From contig JAKQUI010000003.1 in NCBI GenBank assembly GCA_029562645.1, forward strand, positions 62,001 through 126,000: 64,000 nt of DNA, in the 5' to 3' direction. This DNA comes from Spirochaetota bacterium (GTDB taxonomy: Bacteria; Spirochaetota; UBA4802; JAKQUI01). Made by a program: the position numbers and the translations under genes. A model generated the notes under the pieces. That model saw only the letters and a list, made by a program, of their open reading frames with translations. It was not told where the DNA came from and did not search any database. Shown here in pieces: positions 19,505-29,624 of the stretch. The number at the start of each line of letters is the position of its first letter. Position 1 is the first letter of the stretch.

Positions 19505-21742
19505 ATGAAAAGGAAAAAAATCATCCCGGCCGCATTGGCAATAGGCATAACAGCATGCGTCGCCCTATCCTGTTCGGGTGATCGCACGACGGCCCCCGCA
19601 CACTTGTTCGCCGCCGAGACGAAGGGCGACCGTTTCTGGGAGAATCCATCCGGCGAGGTCCCCGGGAAGATGTACCTGCGCTGCGCCGCGGTGCCGTTCA
19701 AAAGCAAGCAGGCCCTTTTGGCGACGCCCGTCCACAAGCGCTACAAATGCACCGAGTACGCGTTCAACGGCGCGGAGCGCTCCCATCTAAACAATACCGG
19801 CTTTTACCTGAAGCGGGTGAACCCCACGCGGCTCGCCTACATCACGTACGACGACATGGTGGACCTCTACATGCACCACGCCGGCGCCGAGAAGCCGCGC
19901 GCGGTGGTGGAGCTCACCGAGGAGGATTCGGCCCCGAGCTACGCGATGGCGCCGGTGTTCATCACGGCCGACTATCTCCTGCACGCATACCACCTGATTT
20001 TCATGCGCATGGTGGAGGACATCGAGACGAACAAGTTTTATCCCATCATCCGCGCGCTCACCGAATCGCTGCTTGCCGAATCCCTCACGCACTACGCGCG
20101 CGCGAAGGAGGGGCGCCTCCGCGACGTGTATCGGCGCATCGCCGCGTATTTCGCAGTCCCCGCCGCCATCATGAAGATACCCGTTTCGGACCGCAGCATC
20201 CAGGGCTTCATCGCCGCCGAGCTGGCGGGCATCCAGCGGGCCGCGGGCGTTTCGCGGTCCGCCATCACCGGCGAGGAGGAAGACTTCACGCAATACACGC
20301 CTCGGGGACATTATAATAAAAGCGAGACCCTTCGCACCTATTTCAAGGTGATGATGTGGTACGGCCGCATCTATTTTCCGGCCACGCGCCCGCTCGAGGG
20401 GATGATCATATCGACCCTGCTTTCGAAAAAAGCGAACCGCGAGAAATGGGAGGCGATCTATACGCCCACCTCGTTTCTCGTGGGCGAGAGCGACGATCTC
20501 ACCTTTCTCGACTACGCGTCCGCCATCACCACGGTCTTCGGCGCCTCGTTCAATCCGAACGCATACCCCGACGCCGGGAAGCTCAAGGAAATGGCGAAAG
20601 TGCTCAAGGGGATGCGCAATCCGCGCATCATCTCAATTGGCGTTCGCGATTCGGCGAAGGTTCCGACCCACAAGGAGGCGCAGGATAAGACGAAGGGGTT
20701 CCGCTTCATGGGACAGCGCTTCATCCCCGACTCCTATGTATTCACCATGCTCACCTCGCCGCGCGTGGGGAGCGACGCGCACCCGAGAAACATGCCGAAA
20801 GGCCTCGACGTGATGGCCGTCCTCGGATCGAAGGATGCCGAAGCGATGCTCGCGACGGACAAAAAGAACGTGCCCCGCTACAAGGAAACCTTTGGAAAGC
20901 TCAAGGACGAATTCGGCGCGCTCAATGATGCGGCCTGGCGTCAGAACGTGTACTGGCGCTGGCTGGATTCGTTCCGATCGCTCATCCATGAGCACCCGGC
21001 GCCGGCCTCGCTCCCGGCATTCGCGCGCACGCCGGAATGGCGCCTTCGGCTCCTGCTCGCGGCGCATGGCTCCTGGGCCGAGCTGCGTCACGACACGATA
21101 CTCTACGCCAAGCAATCCTACGCCGAGATGGGCGGCCCCGAGCCGGTGACGATATACTATGCCGGTCAGCCGGCCGTTCCGCGCGGCTATGTCGAGCCGA
21201 ACCCCGTCTTCTTCGGCAAGGTGCGCGCACTCGCCGGGGAGACCGCGCGTCTCATCGGGACGGCCGGAGTGCTCACCGACGAATACAAGCAAAAGCTCGC
21301 CATCCTCGAGCGGTTTTCCGGCGCCTGCGAGGCGCTCGCGCGCAAACAGGAAAAGGGCGCGGCCATGGGCGATGACGACTTCCTCTGGATCGCCAACGCA
21401 TCGCGGGAGCTGCAATCCATCGTGCTTCCGAACCAGGCCGACCACATCGAACAGCAGTACAAGAAGATGGCCCTCATCGCCGACGTTCACACCGACGCAG
21501 CGGGCGGCCAGGTGCTCGAGGTGGGCGTTGGCCTTCCCCGGGAGATGTTCGTCTTCGTGAAGGACGCCAACGGCGCGCGTCCCTGCATCGGATACACCTT
21601 TTCGTATTACGAGTTCGCCCACCCCATGAACGACCGGATGACGGACGAGGCCTGGCGCGCGAAGGCGTATGATCCCGCCGCGAAAAAATACCTCGCCGAT
21701 CGGGAGCCGGCATGGGTCAAAAAAATCCCGTCGGTCGACTGA
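19505..21742 (+). CDS. DUF3160-family lipoprotein
   Basis: 745-residue exported protein. The signal peptide MKRKKIIPAALAIGITACVALSC ends in a lipobox-like VALSC, so it is probably a lipoprotein. The long body contains APVFITADYLLHAYHLIFMRM, the hallmark stretch I associate with DUF3160, a family of large exported proteins of unknown role. The region YARAKEGRLRDVYRRIAAYF and the C-terminal VLEVGVGLPREMFVFV also fit. The start at 19505 has AGGTGG just before it. Its last 31 bases overlap the next gene, a MEMO1-family protein, in another frame, so the two are translationally linked and probably act together outside the cytoplasm. Confidence 0.75.
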   Translation: MKRKKIIPAALAIGITACVALSCSGDRTTAPAHLFAAETKGDRFWENPSGEVPGKMYLRCAAVPFKSKQALLATPVHKRYKCTEYAFNGAERSHLNNTGFYLKRVNPTRLAYITYDDMVDLYMHHAGAEKPRAVVELTEEDSAPSYAMAPVFITADYLLHAYHLIFMRMVEDIETNKFYPIIRALTESLLAESLTHYARAKEGRLRDVYRRIAAYFAVPAAIMKIPVSDRSIQGFIAAELAGIQRAAGVSRSAITGEEEDFTQYTPRGHYNKSETLRTYFKVMMWYGRIYFPATRPLEGMIISTLLSKKANREKWEAIYTPTSFLVGESDDLTFLDYASAITTVFGASFNPNAYPDAGKLKEMAKVLKGMRNPRIISIGVRDSAKVPTHKEAQDKTKGFRFMGQRFIPDSYVFTMLTSPRVGSDAHPRNMPKGLDVMAVLGSKDAEAMLATDKKNVPRYKETFGKLKDEFGALNDAAWRQNVYWRWLDSFRSLIHEHPAPASLPAFARTPEWRLRLLLAAHGSWAELRHDTILYAKQSYAEMGGPEPVTIYYAGQPAVPRGYVEPNPVFFGKVRALAGETARLIGTAGVLTDEYKQKLAILERFSGACEALARKQEKGAAMGDDDFLWIANASRELQSIVLPNQADHIEQQYKKMALIADVHTDAAGGQVLEVGVGLPREMFVFVKDANGARPCIGYTFSYYEFAHPMNDRMTDEAWRAKAYDPAAKKYLADREPAWVKKIPSVD

Positions 21743-22581
21743 TCCCGGCGCTGGCGCTCTTCGCGCTCGCCTGCGCCGGCCCGGCGGGACATGCCGTCCA
21801 GTATTCGGTCGCCAGCGACGATGCCCGCGAATTCGACGCCGCCATCGCGCGTCCGATCGCCTATCGGCCGCCCCGGGGTCGGATCATCGGCGGGATCGTG
21901 AGCCATCACCTCCTGGCGGGAAGGCATATCGCCGGATTTTTCTCGGCCCTGCGCGCGTCGATCCCGGCCTCCGGCCCGGCCCCGGCGTTCATCATCATCG
22001 GGCCCAATCATCGTTCGCGGGGCGGCCATCTCGTCTCGCTGAGCCGGCGGCCGTGGAAAACGCCGTACGGCGTTCTTGCGCCACACCCATCGCTCGCGAC
22101 GGCGATCGCGAACGCGACTGGCGCGGGAATCGACGAGGACGCCTTTTACAACGAGCACGCCATCGGCGCGCTCGCGCCGTTCGTCCAGCACTATTTCCCT
22201 GACGCGTCGATGGTGCCGGTGCTCATCAACTACCGCCTTGCCTGGGAGGACGCCCGGGCGCTGGGTGCGCGCATCGCCGCGGTCGCACGCGAAAACGTTA
22301 TCGTCATCCTGAGCGCCGATTTCACCCACGACAAGAGCGATCGGCATGCGCGAGAGAACGACATGCGCTTCAGGGAGCTGCTTCGCCGCTTCCCCGCGGC
22401 AGGCCCGGAGGACATCGCGCGAATTGAGCTGGACTGCCGCAAGGGCCTCTATACGATGGCCGCGTTTCTTGAGGCGCGGGGACGGTCGACACCGCACCTG
22501 CTGGGGTCCGCCACCTCGCGCGACATCGCGGGACCGCGCGTCCCGATGACCAGCTACAGCTTCGTCCTGTTCGGAGAGTGA
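21712..22581 (+). CDS. Exported MEMO1 / AmmeMemoRadiSam system protein B homologue
   Basis: 289 residues. A hydrophobic N terminus ending LALACAGPAG suggests a signal peptide with lipobox, which is unusual because MEMO1-family proteins are typically cytoplasmic. The body has the family landmarks: IVSHHLLAG, IIGPNHRSRGG, a Glu-His in NEHAIGALAPF, and ILSADFTHD. The His residues of these motifs correspond to the metal-site region of MEMO proteins, related to class III extradiol dioxygenases. GGAG precedes the ATG, which lies inside the end of the DUF3160 gene (31-base overlap). A radical SAM gene follows nine bases downstream, giving an exported DUF3160-MEMO pair followed by a radical SAM gene. 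Confidence 0.8.
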   Translation: MGQKNPVGRLIPALALFALACAGPAGHAVQYSVASDDAREFDAAIARPIAYRPPRGRIIGGIVSHHLLAGRHIAGFFSALRASIPASGPAPAFIIIGPNHRSRGGHLVSLSRRPWKTPYGVLAPHPSLATAIANATGAGIDEDAFYNEHAIGALAPFVQHYFPDASMVPVLINYRLAWEDARALGARIAAVARENVIVILSADFTHDKSDRHARENDMRFRELLRRFPAAGPEDIARIELDCRKGLYTMAAFLEARGRSTPHLLGSATSRDIAGPRVPMTSYSFVLFGE

Positions 22582-22590
22582 TGTAACGAC

Positions 22591-25071
22591 ATGCCCCGAC
22601 TGACCGATACCGAATTCAACAGGCTCCTGACCGGCGTCCAGAAGCCCGCGCGCTATGCCGGCGGGGAGCTCAACGCGATCGTGCGGGAGCGCGCCGCCGT
22701 GCGCATGGCGATCTGCTACCCGGACCTCTACGAGATCGGGATGTCGAACAATGGCATCCAGATCCTGTATCACGCCGCCAACCGGATGGAGGACGTCGCC
22801 TGCGAGCGCGTCTTCACGGTGGAGGCCGATCTCGAGGCGCGCTTGCGCTCGCTCGACCTGCCGCTGTTCACGCTCGAGACGCGCACGCCGCTTTCCGAAC
22901 TCGACCTCCTCGGCTTCAGCGTCGCGCACGAGCTCCTGGCGACGACCGTCCTGCAGGTCCTCGACCTGGGCGGCGTTCCGCTGCTTCGAAGCGAGCGCGG
23001 CGGGCGCGACCCCATCGTGATCGCGGGCGGCGCGGGGTGCTCCAACCCGCTCCCCCTGTCCGACTTCATCGACGCCTTTTTCATCGGCGACGGCGAGGAG
23101 GGGATCATCGATATCCTTTCAGTGCTGAAGGCGATGCGCGCGGAGGGGCGGTCCCGCGCCGACATCATCGCGGGGCTTTCTTCCATCGAGGGCGTGTACG
23201 TCCCTTCCGTCCACGACGGCACGGGGCGCACCATCCGCAAGCGGGTCTATCGCGCCGCGCACCCGCTGGTCCCCGAGCGGCCCGTGGTCCCCAGCATCCG
23301 CATCACGCAGGAGCGCGTCGCCCTCGAGGTCACGCGCGGCTGCGGCAACCTGTGCAAGTACTGCCACGCCGGCTACTATGAGCTGCCGTATCGCACCTAC
23401 CCGCCCGATCGATTTCGGAACGACATCATCACCCTGCTTGACAACACCGGCTACGAGGAGCTTTCGCTTTCCTCGCTCTCGCTGGGGGACTACCGGCACC
23501 TCGCCGCGCTCCTGAACGACATCATGCCCGCGCTGACGGAGCGCGGTGTTTCGCTCTCCCTGCCGTCGCTCAGGGTGGACCGCGCCACGCTGGGCATCAT
23601 CGAGCGCCTGAGCGACATCCGCCGCAGCACGCTCACCTTCGCCGTCGAGGCGGCCGCCGAGGACATGCGGCTGCGCGCGAACAAGCGGATATCCACCGAC
23701 GAGCTCGTCGAGATCATCGACCACGTCTTTGCGCGCGGATGGCGCGCCGTGAAGCTGTATTTCATGCTGGGCATGCCGGGGTGCGAGGAGCACGACGAGG
23801 CGGCCGACATCGCCGCGCTCCTGAAGCGCCTCCTGCCCCCCGGCGGCAAGAAGCGCGAGATCAACGTGACGCTCTCGCCGTTTATCCCCAAGCCCCACAC
23901 GCCCTTCCAGCGCGAACGGCAGATGGGCATGGACTATTTCGATGACGCCGTCCGGCGCATCAAACAGTCGGTCCCGCGACGTATCGCGATCAAGAACCAC
24001 GACATCCGCGCCTCCACGCTCGAGGGCGCGCTCTCGCGGGGCGATGCGCGGCTGGGGCGCGCGATCCTCGCGGCCTACCGGGCGGGCTGCCGGCTCGACT
24101 CGTGGAAGGAGCACTTCCGTTTCGACCTGTGGCGGCAGGCCCTCGACGAGCACGCGCCGGGCTGGGAGGCCTATCTCGGGCCGCGCGACGAAACGCGCCC
24201 GCTTCCGTGGGGATTCATCGCGACCGGCTTCGAGCGCCTCACCGATCACATGACGCGGAGAGTCGCGACCGTCGCGCACCCGCGCCCGGATGCCGGGGAC
24301 GTTCCCGCGCTGGACACGGCGGCCATCGAGCAGGCCTTCGCGCGCTTTACGCGCCGGTACGCGACGGTGTCGCGCATGCGACTGCGGATCGAAAAGATCG
24401 GAGATGCGCGCCTGGTCCCGCACATCGATTTCATGGAGATCGTGAAGCGCGCGCTCCGCATGGCGTCGGCACCGGTGTCCTTCACGCAGGGGTTCAACAA
24501 GCGCGAGCGGATCTCGGCGGGCTTCCCGCTTCCCCTCGGCGTCCAGAGCGTGGCCGAACTCATCGATGTGGACCTCTTCGAGCAGGCTGATCCCGCGGCG
24601 CTCGCCGCGGCGCTCAACCGCGCCCTTCCCCGCGGCATATCCATCGCGACCGCGCGCGAGATCCATGGCGCGGAATCCATCATGGCGATCACGTCCGCCG
24701 CGCGGTTCATCGCCGGGATCGCCGATAGCGCCATCGGCGACCGGCTGACCGCCTCACTGGCCGCGGGCCGCTCGCTGGTAAAAAACGGGAAGAACGGCCC
24801 CCGCGAGGTCGCCTGTGCGGACGCCATCATCGGGCATGGCGCGATCGCGGGCGCTGACTGCGGCGACGACGCCGATACGGCCATACGGCTCCTTCGGGGG
24901 AGCCCCGCCATCATCACCCTGACCCTGGCCGTTGGGACCGAGCACTCGATCCGGATTGACGACCTGCTGCGCCAGCTCTCCGGCGCCGCTCCGGAGGACG
25001 CGCATCTCTTTACGATGGTGAAAACCGCCCAGCTCCGTGGCGCGGCGGGAACGTATTCCGAGATCACATGA
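22591..25071 (+). CDS. TIGR03960-type radical SAM protein fused to a DUF2344 domain
   Basis: 826-residue cytoplasmic protein. Residues 1-240 form an N-terminal domain (YPDLYEIGMSNNGIQILYH), and the radical SAM cluster motif is CGNLCKYCHAGY near residue 252, a CxxxCxxC. From about residue 595 comes the DUF2344 domain (RLRIEKIGDARLVPHIDFME, then GFNKRERISAGFPLPLGV). This fused form is known in several phyla, often near ribosome or RNase genes; its reaction is not established. It begins nine bases after the MEMO gene. The stop is close to an AT-rich stretch with a possible promoter for the next gene. Confidence 0.9.
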   Translation: MPRLTDTEFNRLLTGVQKPARYAGGELNAIVRERAAVRMAICYPDLYEIGMSNNGIQILYHAANRMEDVACERVFTVEADLEARLRSLDLPLFTLETRTPLSELDLLGFSVAHELLATTVLQVLDLGGVPLLRSERGGRDPIVIAGGAGCSNPLPLSDFIDAFFIGDGEEGIIDILSVLKAMRAEGRSRADIIAGLSSIEGVYVPSVHDGTGRTIRKRVYRAAHPLVPERPVVPSIRITQERVALEVTRGCGNLCKYCHAGYYELPYRTYPPDRFRNDIITLLDNTGYEELSLSSLSLGDYRHLAALLNDIMPALTERGVSLSLPSLRVDRATLGIIERLSDIRRSTLTFAVEAAAEDMRLRANKRISTDELVEIIDHVFARGWRAVKLYFMLGMPGCEEHDEAADIAALLKRLLPPGGKKREINVTLSPFIPKPHTPFQRERQMGMDYFDDAVRRIKQSVPRRIAIKNHDIRASTLEGALSRGDARLGRAILAAYRAGCRLDSWKEHFRFDLWRQALDEHAPGWEAYLGPRDETRPLPWGFIATGFERLTDHMTRRVATVAHPRPDAGDVPALDTAAIEQAFARFTRRYATVSRMRLRIEKIGDARLVPHIDFMEIVKRALRMASAPVSFTQGFNKRERISAGFPLPLGVQSVAELIDVDLFEQADPAALAAALNRALPRGISIATAREIHGAESIMAITSAARFIAGIADSAIGDRLTASLAAGRSLVKNGKNGPREVACADAIIGHGAIAGADCGDDADTAIRLLRGSPAIITLTLAVGTEHSIRIDDLLRQLSGAAPEDAHLFTMVKTAQLRGAAGTYSEIT

Positions 25072-25110
25072 TGCGATATCAGAGCGACAAAAATGAAAAA
25101 AATAAAAGTA

Positions 25111-25139
25111 TTGACATAAAATCAACGGACGGATACTCT
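25111..25139 (+). promoter_or_regulatory. Possible sigma-70-type promoter for the HEAT-repeat gene
   Basis: TTGACA at 25111-25116, then 17 bases, then TACTCT at 25134-25139. The -35 is perfect and the spacing ideal, but the -10 matches at only three of six positions. The region is locally AT-rich, just after the radical SAM stop. Confidence 0.35.
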
Positions 25140-25205
25140 CCTCATCGTCGTTCGGCGTATATTCCGCATATGACGATTACACCCATTCTTCCATTGAGGT
25201 ATGCC

Positions 25206-25688
25206 ATGAAGAAATTCCTGATCTCGTTCGTGTCCGTATTCATGCTCATCAGCTTCCTGAACGCGCAGGACGCCGCCAAAAAGGAAGAGAAACCGAAAAC
25301 GACCAAGGAATACATCAACGATCTCGGCAGCACCGACGAGAACGCCATCGTGAAGGCCTGCGACTATCTCGGCCAAAAGGAAGAAAAGGACGCCATTCCC
25401 AAGCTGCTCCCGCTCCTGAAGGACAGCGGAAAATCGGCGCAGGTGCGCATGTGGTCCGCGATCGCCCTAGGCCTCATTGGCGACGAAAAAACCCTGGATC
25501 CGCTTGCGGAGAGCGTCCAGAAGGACTCCAGCGCCGACGTCCGCTACAGCGCCATCCTCGCGATGAGCCGCATCGGCGTGAAGGACAAGAAGTATCTCGA
25601 GCTGTTCAAGGACCGCATGAACGGCGACCCCGATCCCTTCATTCGGGACTATCTCACCAAGCTGTACGAGAAGGCGGGCGGAAAGTAA
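25206..25688 (+). CDS. Exported HEAT-repeat protein
   Basis: 160 residues with signal peptide MKKFLISFVSVFMLISFLNAQD, so periplasmic or envelope-attached. Three HEAT-like helical repeats follow: around NAIVKACDYLGQKEEKDAIP, then VRMWSAIALGLIGDEKTLDPL, then VRYSAILAMSRIGVKDKKYLE. Such arrays serve as protein-binding scaffolds. The start at 25206 is fixed by the signal peptide and a GAGGT before it. A strong terminator follows the stop, so it seems to be a single-gene unit. Confidence 0.75.
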   Translation: MKKFLISFVSVFMLISFLNAQDAAKKEEKPKTTKEYINDLGSTDENAIVKACDYLGQKEEKDAIPKLLPLLKDSGKSAQVRMWSAIALGLIGDEKTLDPLAESVQKDSSADVRYSAILAMSRIGVKDKKYLELFKDRMNGDPDPFIRDYLTKLYEKAGGK

Positions 25689-25719
25689 GCCCCGCCGCTT
25701 AATTCGGCACCATCACACA

Positions 25720-25753
25720 AAGCATGTTTTAGCGACTAAAACATGCTTTTTTT
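25720..25753 (+). terminator. Intrinsic terminator after the HEAT-repeat gene
   Basis: Perfect 13-base inverted repeat (arms 25720-25732 and 25736-25748, three-base loop) running into seven T. It lies just before the GGAGG of the next gene and should end transcription from upstream. Confidence 0.9.
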
Positions 25754-25767
25754 ATTCCGGAGGTCCT

Positions 25768-26574
25768 GTGGGCATCGACGACATCAAATATCTGGTTTTC
25801 GACATCGAGTCGATCCCCGACGCGCGGCTGATCCGCATGGTAAAGTATCCGCACCTCGATATTGACGAGAAGGCCGCCGTCTTGAAGTTCCAGGAGGAGG
25901 TGCTGGACAATTCCGGGGGCACCACCACGTTCATCCCGGCGACCTTCCAGTACCCGGTGTCCATATGCATCCTCAAGTGCCGCGAGGATTTCACCATCGC
26001 CGACATCGTCTCGTTGGACGAGCCCGAGTTCCGCCCGGGCGAGATGACCCGCCTCTTCTGGCAGGGCGTCGAGAAGCAGTACGACAAGGCCTCGCTGGTG
26101 ACCTTCAACGGACGCGGCTTCGACATCCCCCTGATGGAGTTCATGGCCTTCCGCTACGGCATCACCGCGCAGCGGCACTTCCGCGACAAGTTCGCCGGTC
26201 GCTACCGCTTCGGCACCAAGCACATCGACCTGCACGACTGGCTCTCGAATTACAACGCCGTGCGCGTGGCGGGAGGGTTGAACCTGCTCGCGAAGCTCCT
26301 GGGCAAGCCCGGCAAGATGGACGCCAAGGGCGACGAGGTGTACGACATGTACCTCGCCGGCAAGAAGAAGGAGATCAACGACTACTGCATCCACGACGTG
26401 CTGGACACGTACTTCGTCTTCCTACGCACGCGGGTGATGCAAAGCGAGCTCACCATCGAGCGCGAGCAGGACCTCGTCAAGATGGCGAAAAACTACATCG
26501 AGGAGAATCAGCAGCGGATCCCCGCCCTGCAGATCTACCTTAAGAACTGGGGCGACTGGGACCCGTGGCCGTAG
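25768..26574 (+). CDS. Predicted 3'-5' exonuclease, PolB-like
   Basis: 268-residue protein of the DNA polymerase B exonuclease-like family (DnaQ superfamily). Exo I is VFDIESIPD, exo II is VTFNGRGFDIPLM, and exo III lies in YCIHDVLDTYFVF; together these give the acidic residues for two metals. It is a stand-alone nuclease, without a polymerase domain, probably trimming DNA or RNA 3' ends. The start is GTG with a strong GGAGG five bases before it; no ATG fits as well. It is convergent with ilvD, with a six-base gap. Confidence 0.85.
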   Translation: MGIDDIKYLVFDIESIPDARLIRMVKYPHLDIDEKAAVLKFQEEVLDNSGGTTTFIPATFQYPVSICILKCREDFTIADIVSLDEPEFRPGEMTRLFWQGVEKQYDKASLVTFNGRGFDIPLMEFMAFRYGITAQRHFRDKFAGRYRFGTKHIDLHDWLSNYNAVRVAGGLNLLAKLLGKPGKMDAKGDEVYDMYLAGKKKEINDYCIHDVLDTYFVFLRTRVMQSELTIEREQDLVKMAKNYIEENQQRIPALQIYLKNWGDWDPWP

Positions 26575-26580
26575 GAAGGG

Positions 26581-28419
26581 CTACTCCTCCGGCAACACGC
26601 GCACCGCGCCCCGGTCGGCCGAGGCCGCGAGCATCGCGTACACCTTGAGCGACTGCGATACGGTCCGATCCCGTCCGGCCGGGGTGAAGGCGCGGTTCCC
26701 CTTGGCGCGTTCTTTCGCACGGCGGGCCTCCAGTTCCGCGCTCTCGATGCGGACATTGATGGACCGCGCGGGAATGTCGATCTCGATGACGTCGCCGTCC
26801 TCGACGAGCGCGATCTCGCCGCCGGCCGCCGCCTCCGGCGATATGTGGCCGATGGACAAGCCGGCCGTCCCCCCGGAGAAGCGCCCGTCGGTGATGAGCG
26901 CGCATTCCTTCCCGAGACCCATCGACTTGATATACGAGGTGGGATAGAGCATCTCCTGCATGCCGGGGCCGCCCTTCGGGCCCTCGTAGCGGATCACCAC
27001 GACGTCACCCGCCGCAATGGTACCGCCCAGGATGCCGTCGCAGGCGGCCTCCTGCGAGAAGAAGACCTTCGCCCTCCCGGAGAATTTCCAGATCGACGGG
27101 TCCACGCCGGCGGTCTTTACGATGCAGCCCTTGGTGGCGATATTGCCGAACAGGACCGCGAGCCCCCCGTCGGCGCTGTAGGCATGGGCGATGTCGCGTA
27201 TGCAGCCGTTCGTCCGGTCGCGATCGAGCTCGGGGTGCATCGTGTTTTGCGATCCCATCACCAGGTTCCGCCCCGCGCCGGCCGGTGCGCTTGAGTACAG
27301 TTCGCGCGCTTCGTCGGTCGCCGTCGCGCGCATGACATCAAATGCGTTGAGCGCGTCGCCGACCGTCGGGAAATCGACCCGCCGCGCCGCGCCGTCGATG
27401 AGTCCCGCGCGCTCGAGCTCGCCCATGATGGAGAGGATCCCGCCGGCGCGGTTCACGTCCTCGACGTGGAAGTGGGAGCTGGGCGCGACCTTGCACAGAT
27501 TGGGCACCTTCCGCGAGAGCGCGTCGATATCGCGCATGGTGAAATCGACGCCGGCCTCGTGCGCGACCGCCAGCAGGTGCAGCACGGTGTTGGTCGATCC
27601 GCCCATGGCGATGTCGAGCGCCATGGCGTTCATGAAGGCGGCCTTCGTGGCGATGGAGCGCGGCAGCACCGATTCGTCGCCGTTCCGGTAGTACGCGTCC
27701 GCCATCTCGACGATCCGGCGCGCGGCCTTCTCGAAGATCGCGATCCGGTTCGCGTGGGTGGCCACCACGGTGCCGTTGCCCGGAAGCGCGAGCCCCAGCG
27801 CCTCGCAGAGGCAGTTCATGGAATTCGCGGTGAACATCCCGGAACACGATCCGCAGGTGGGACAGGCCGCGCGCTCGATCGCGGCGACGTCGTCGTCGGA
27901 CACGGCCGGGTCCGCGCTCATCACCATCGCGTCGATCAGGTCGTACTTTTTCCCGTTCCAGACGCCCGCCTCCATGGGACCGCCGGAGACGATAATGGCG
28001 GGGATGTTGATCCGCATCGCGGCCATGAGCATGCCCGGGATGATCTTGTCGCAGTTGGTGATGCACACCAGCGCGTCGGCGCAGTGCGCATTGCACATGT
28101 ACTCGACGCTGTCGGCGATGAGGTCGCGCGACGGGAGCGAGTAGAGCATCCCGGCGTGGCCCATCGCGATCCCGTCGTCGATGGCGATGGTGTTGAACTC
28201 CGCGGCGAAACAGCCCTGCGACTCGATGACGGCCTTCACGTGCTGGCCGATCTCGTGCAGGTGCACGTGCCCCGGCACGAACTGCGTGAACGAGTTCGCG
28301 ATGGCGATGATGGGCCTGCCGAACTGCCCCTCGTTCATCCCGTTCGCTCGCCAGAGCGCCCGCGCCCCGGCCATGCGCCGCCCCTGCGTGCTCATCGCGC
28401 TTCTCAGTTCCCGCTTCAT
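26581..28419 (-). CDS. ilvD: Dihydroxy-acid dehydratase
   Basis: Iron-sulfur enzyme converting 2,3-dihydroxy-3-methylvalerate or isovalerate to the 2-keto acid in isoleucine and valine synthesis. The 612 residues match the family length. Landmarks are [32 protein letters not shown] (cluster cysteines), [12 protein letters not shown], and the C-terminal [20 protein letters not shown]. The ATG has AGGT upstream. With leuC-leuD some 5 kb away, it shows that branched-chain amino acids are made here, although the genes are dispersed. It is divergent from the cation exchanger. Confidence 0.96.
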   Translation of the reverse strand: MKRELRSAMSTQGRRMAGARALWRANGMNEGQFGRPIIAIANSFTQFVPGHVHLHEIGQHVKAVIESQGCFAAEFNTIAIDDGIAMGHAGMLYSLPSRDLIADSVEYMCNAHCADALVCITNCDKIIPGMLMAAMRINIPAIIVSGGPMEAGVWNGKKYDLIDAMVMSADPAVSDDDVAAIERAACPTCGSCSGMFTANSMNCLCEALGLALPGNGTVVATHANRIAIFEKAARRIVEMADAYYRNGDESVLPRSIATKAAFMNAMALDIAMGGSTNTVLHLLAVAHEAGVDFTMRDIDALSRKVPNLCKVAPSSHFHVEDVNRAGGILSIMGELERAGLIDGAARRVDFPTVGDALNAFDVMRATATDEARELYSSAPAGAGRNLVMGSQNTMHPELDRDRTNGCIRDIAHAYSADGGLAVLFGNIATKGCIVKTAGVDPSIWKFSGRAKVFFSQEAACDGILGGTIAAGDVVVIRYEGPKGGPGMQEMLYPTSYIKSMGLGKECALITDGRFSGGTAGLSIGHISPEAAAGGEIALVEDGDVIEIDIPARSINVRIESAELEARRAKERAKGNRAFTPAGRDRTVSQSLKVYAMLAASADRGAVRVLPEE

Positions 28420-28574
28420 GTCCGCACCTCGCGCTATTAATGTTGATGATGCCGCACCATCACGTCGCTACCGCACATAGCGAGAAACCGTGTTTGATGC
28501 AAGAACTTTATTGCGCGCCGCCGCCGCGGAAAACTGGTTGACAGCGCACGACCTGCCGCCGTCAGATATTCGCC

Positions 28575-29540
28575 ATGCTCGACGCACTCCTGCTCATCGG
28601 CGGACTGGCGATCATCATCGCGGCCGCGAACCTCCTGGTCGAGGGCGCTTCGTCCATCGCGCACAAGCTGCGCGTCTCCGACCTGGCGATCGGACTCACC
28701 ATCGTCGCCTTCGGGACCTCCGCGCCCGAGCTCGCGGTGAGCGTCACCGCGGCCGCGTCAGGAAACACGACGCTGGCGCTGGGAGGGGTGATCGGCAGCA
28801 ACATCGCGAACATCCTGCTCATCCTCGGCTGCTCGGCGATCGTCTATCCCCTGGCGATCCAGGAGAGCACCCAGTGGAAGGAGGTGCCCTTCTCGCTTAT
28901 GGCGGTCATCGCCGTGGCCATTTGCGCGAACGATCTCATCATCGACGGCGCGGGGCCCAACCGCATCTCGCGCATCGACGGGCTCATCCTCCTCCTCTTT
29001 TTCTCGATATTCCTCTATTACAGCTACCGCCTCGCGAAGCGCGGTGGCGCCGCCGAACCGGACGCGCACGTGCGCGAGCTGCCCGTCTGGCGTTCGATTG
29101 CGTACATCGTCATCGGACTGGGCGGGCTCTTCCTCGGCGGGCAGATGCTCGTGAAGGGCGCGGTCGGCGTCGCGATGCGCATCGGTATGTCCGAATCGAT
29201 GGTTGGGCTCACCATCGTGGCCGTGGGGACCTCGCTGCCGGAACTGGCCACGTCGATCGTGGCCGCGATCAAAAAGAAACCGGACATCGCGGTGGGGAAC
29301 GTGGTCGGATCGAACATCTTCAACATCTTTTTCGTGCTTGGAGCGACTGCGGTCATCACCCCCATTCCGCTCGCCGCCGCGAGCAATATCGACATCATGG
29401 TGGCGATGACGGCCACCGTCCTCCTGTTCATGACCGCCTTCACGTTTCGCGAACGGACGATCGACCGCACCGAGGGAATCGTCTTCGTCGCGCTCTACAT
29501 CGGCTACATCGTCTACCTCGTAGTAACGCAGATCAACTAA
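28575..29540 (+). CDS. CaCA-family cation/Ca2+ exchanger (YrbG-like)
   Basis: 321-residue inner-membrane antiporter, about ten transmembrane helices in two inverted halves. The two alpha repeats are clear: VAFGTSAPELAVSVTAA with GGVIGSNIANILLILG, and VAVGTSLPELATSIVAA with GNVVGSNIFNIFFVLG. These carry the ion-binding Glu and Asn residues. It probably exports Ca2+ against Na+ or H+. There is no obvious ribosome-binding site before the ATG; TTGACA at 28538-28543 is 37 bases upstream, so the message may be nearly leaderless. Confidence 0.92.
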   Translation: MLDALLLIGGLAIIIAAANLLVEGASSIAHKLRVSDLAIGLTIVAFGTSAPELAVSVTAAASGNTTLALGGVIGSNIANILLILGCSAIVYPLAIQESTQWKEVPFSLMAVIAVAICANDLIIDGAGPNRISRIDGLILLLFFSIFLYYSYRLAKRGGAAEPDAHVRELPVWRSIAYIVIGLGGLFLGGQMLVKGAVGVAMRIGMSESMVGLTIVAVGTSLPELATSIVAAIKKKPDIAVGNVVGSNIFNIFFVLGATAVITPIPLAAASNIDIMVAMTATVLLFMTAFTFRERTIDRTEGIVFVALYIGYIVYLVVTQIN

Positions 29541-29624
29541 GACCGCCCGCGCGTGTGCGTTGGAGGCCGTGAAGCCGCCCGGCTATCTCGGCGTTTCGGT
29601 CGGGGAGCGCGGGAAGGATTCGCC

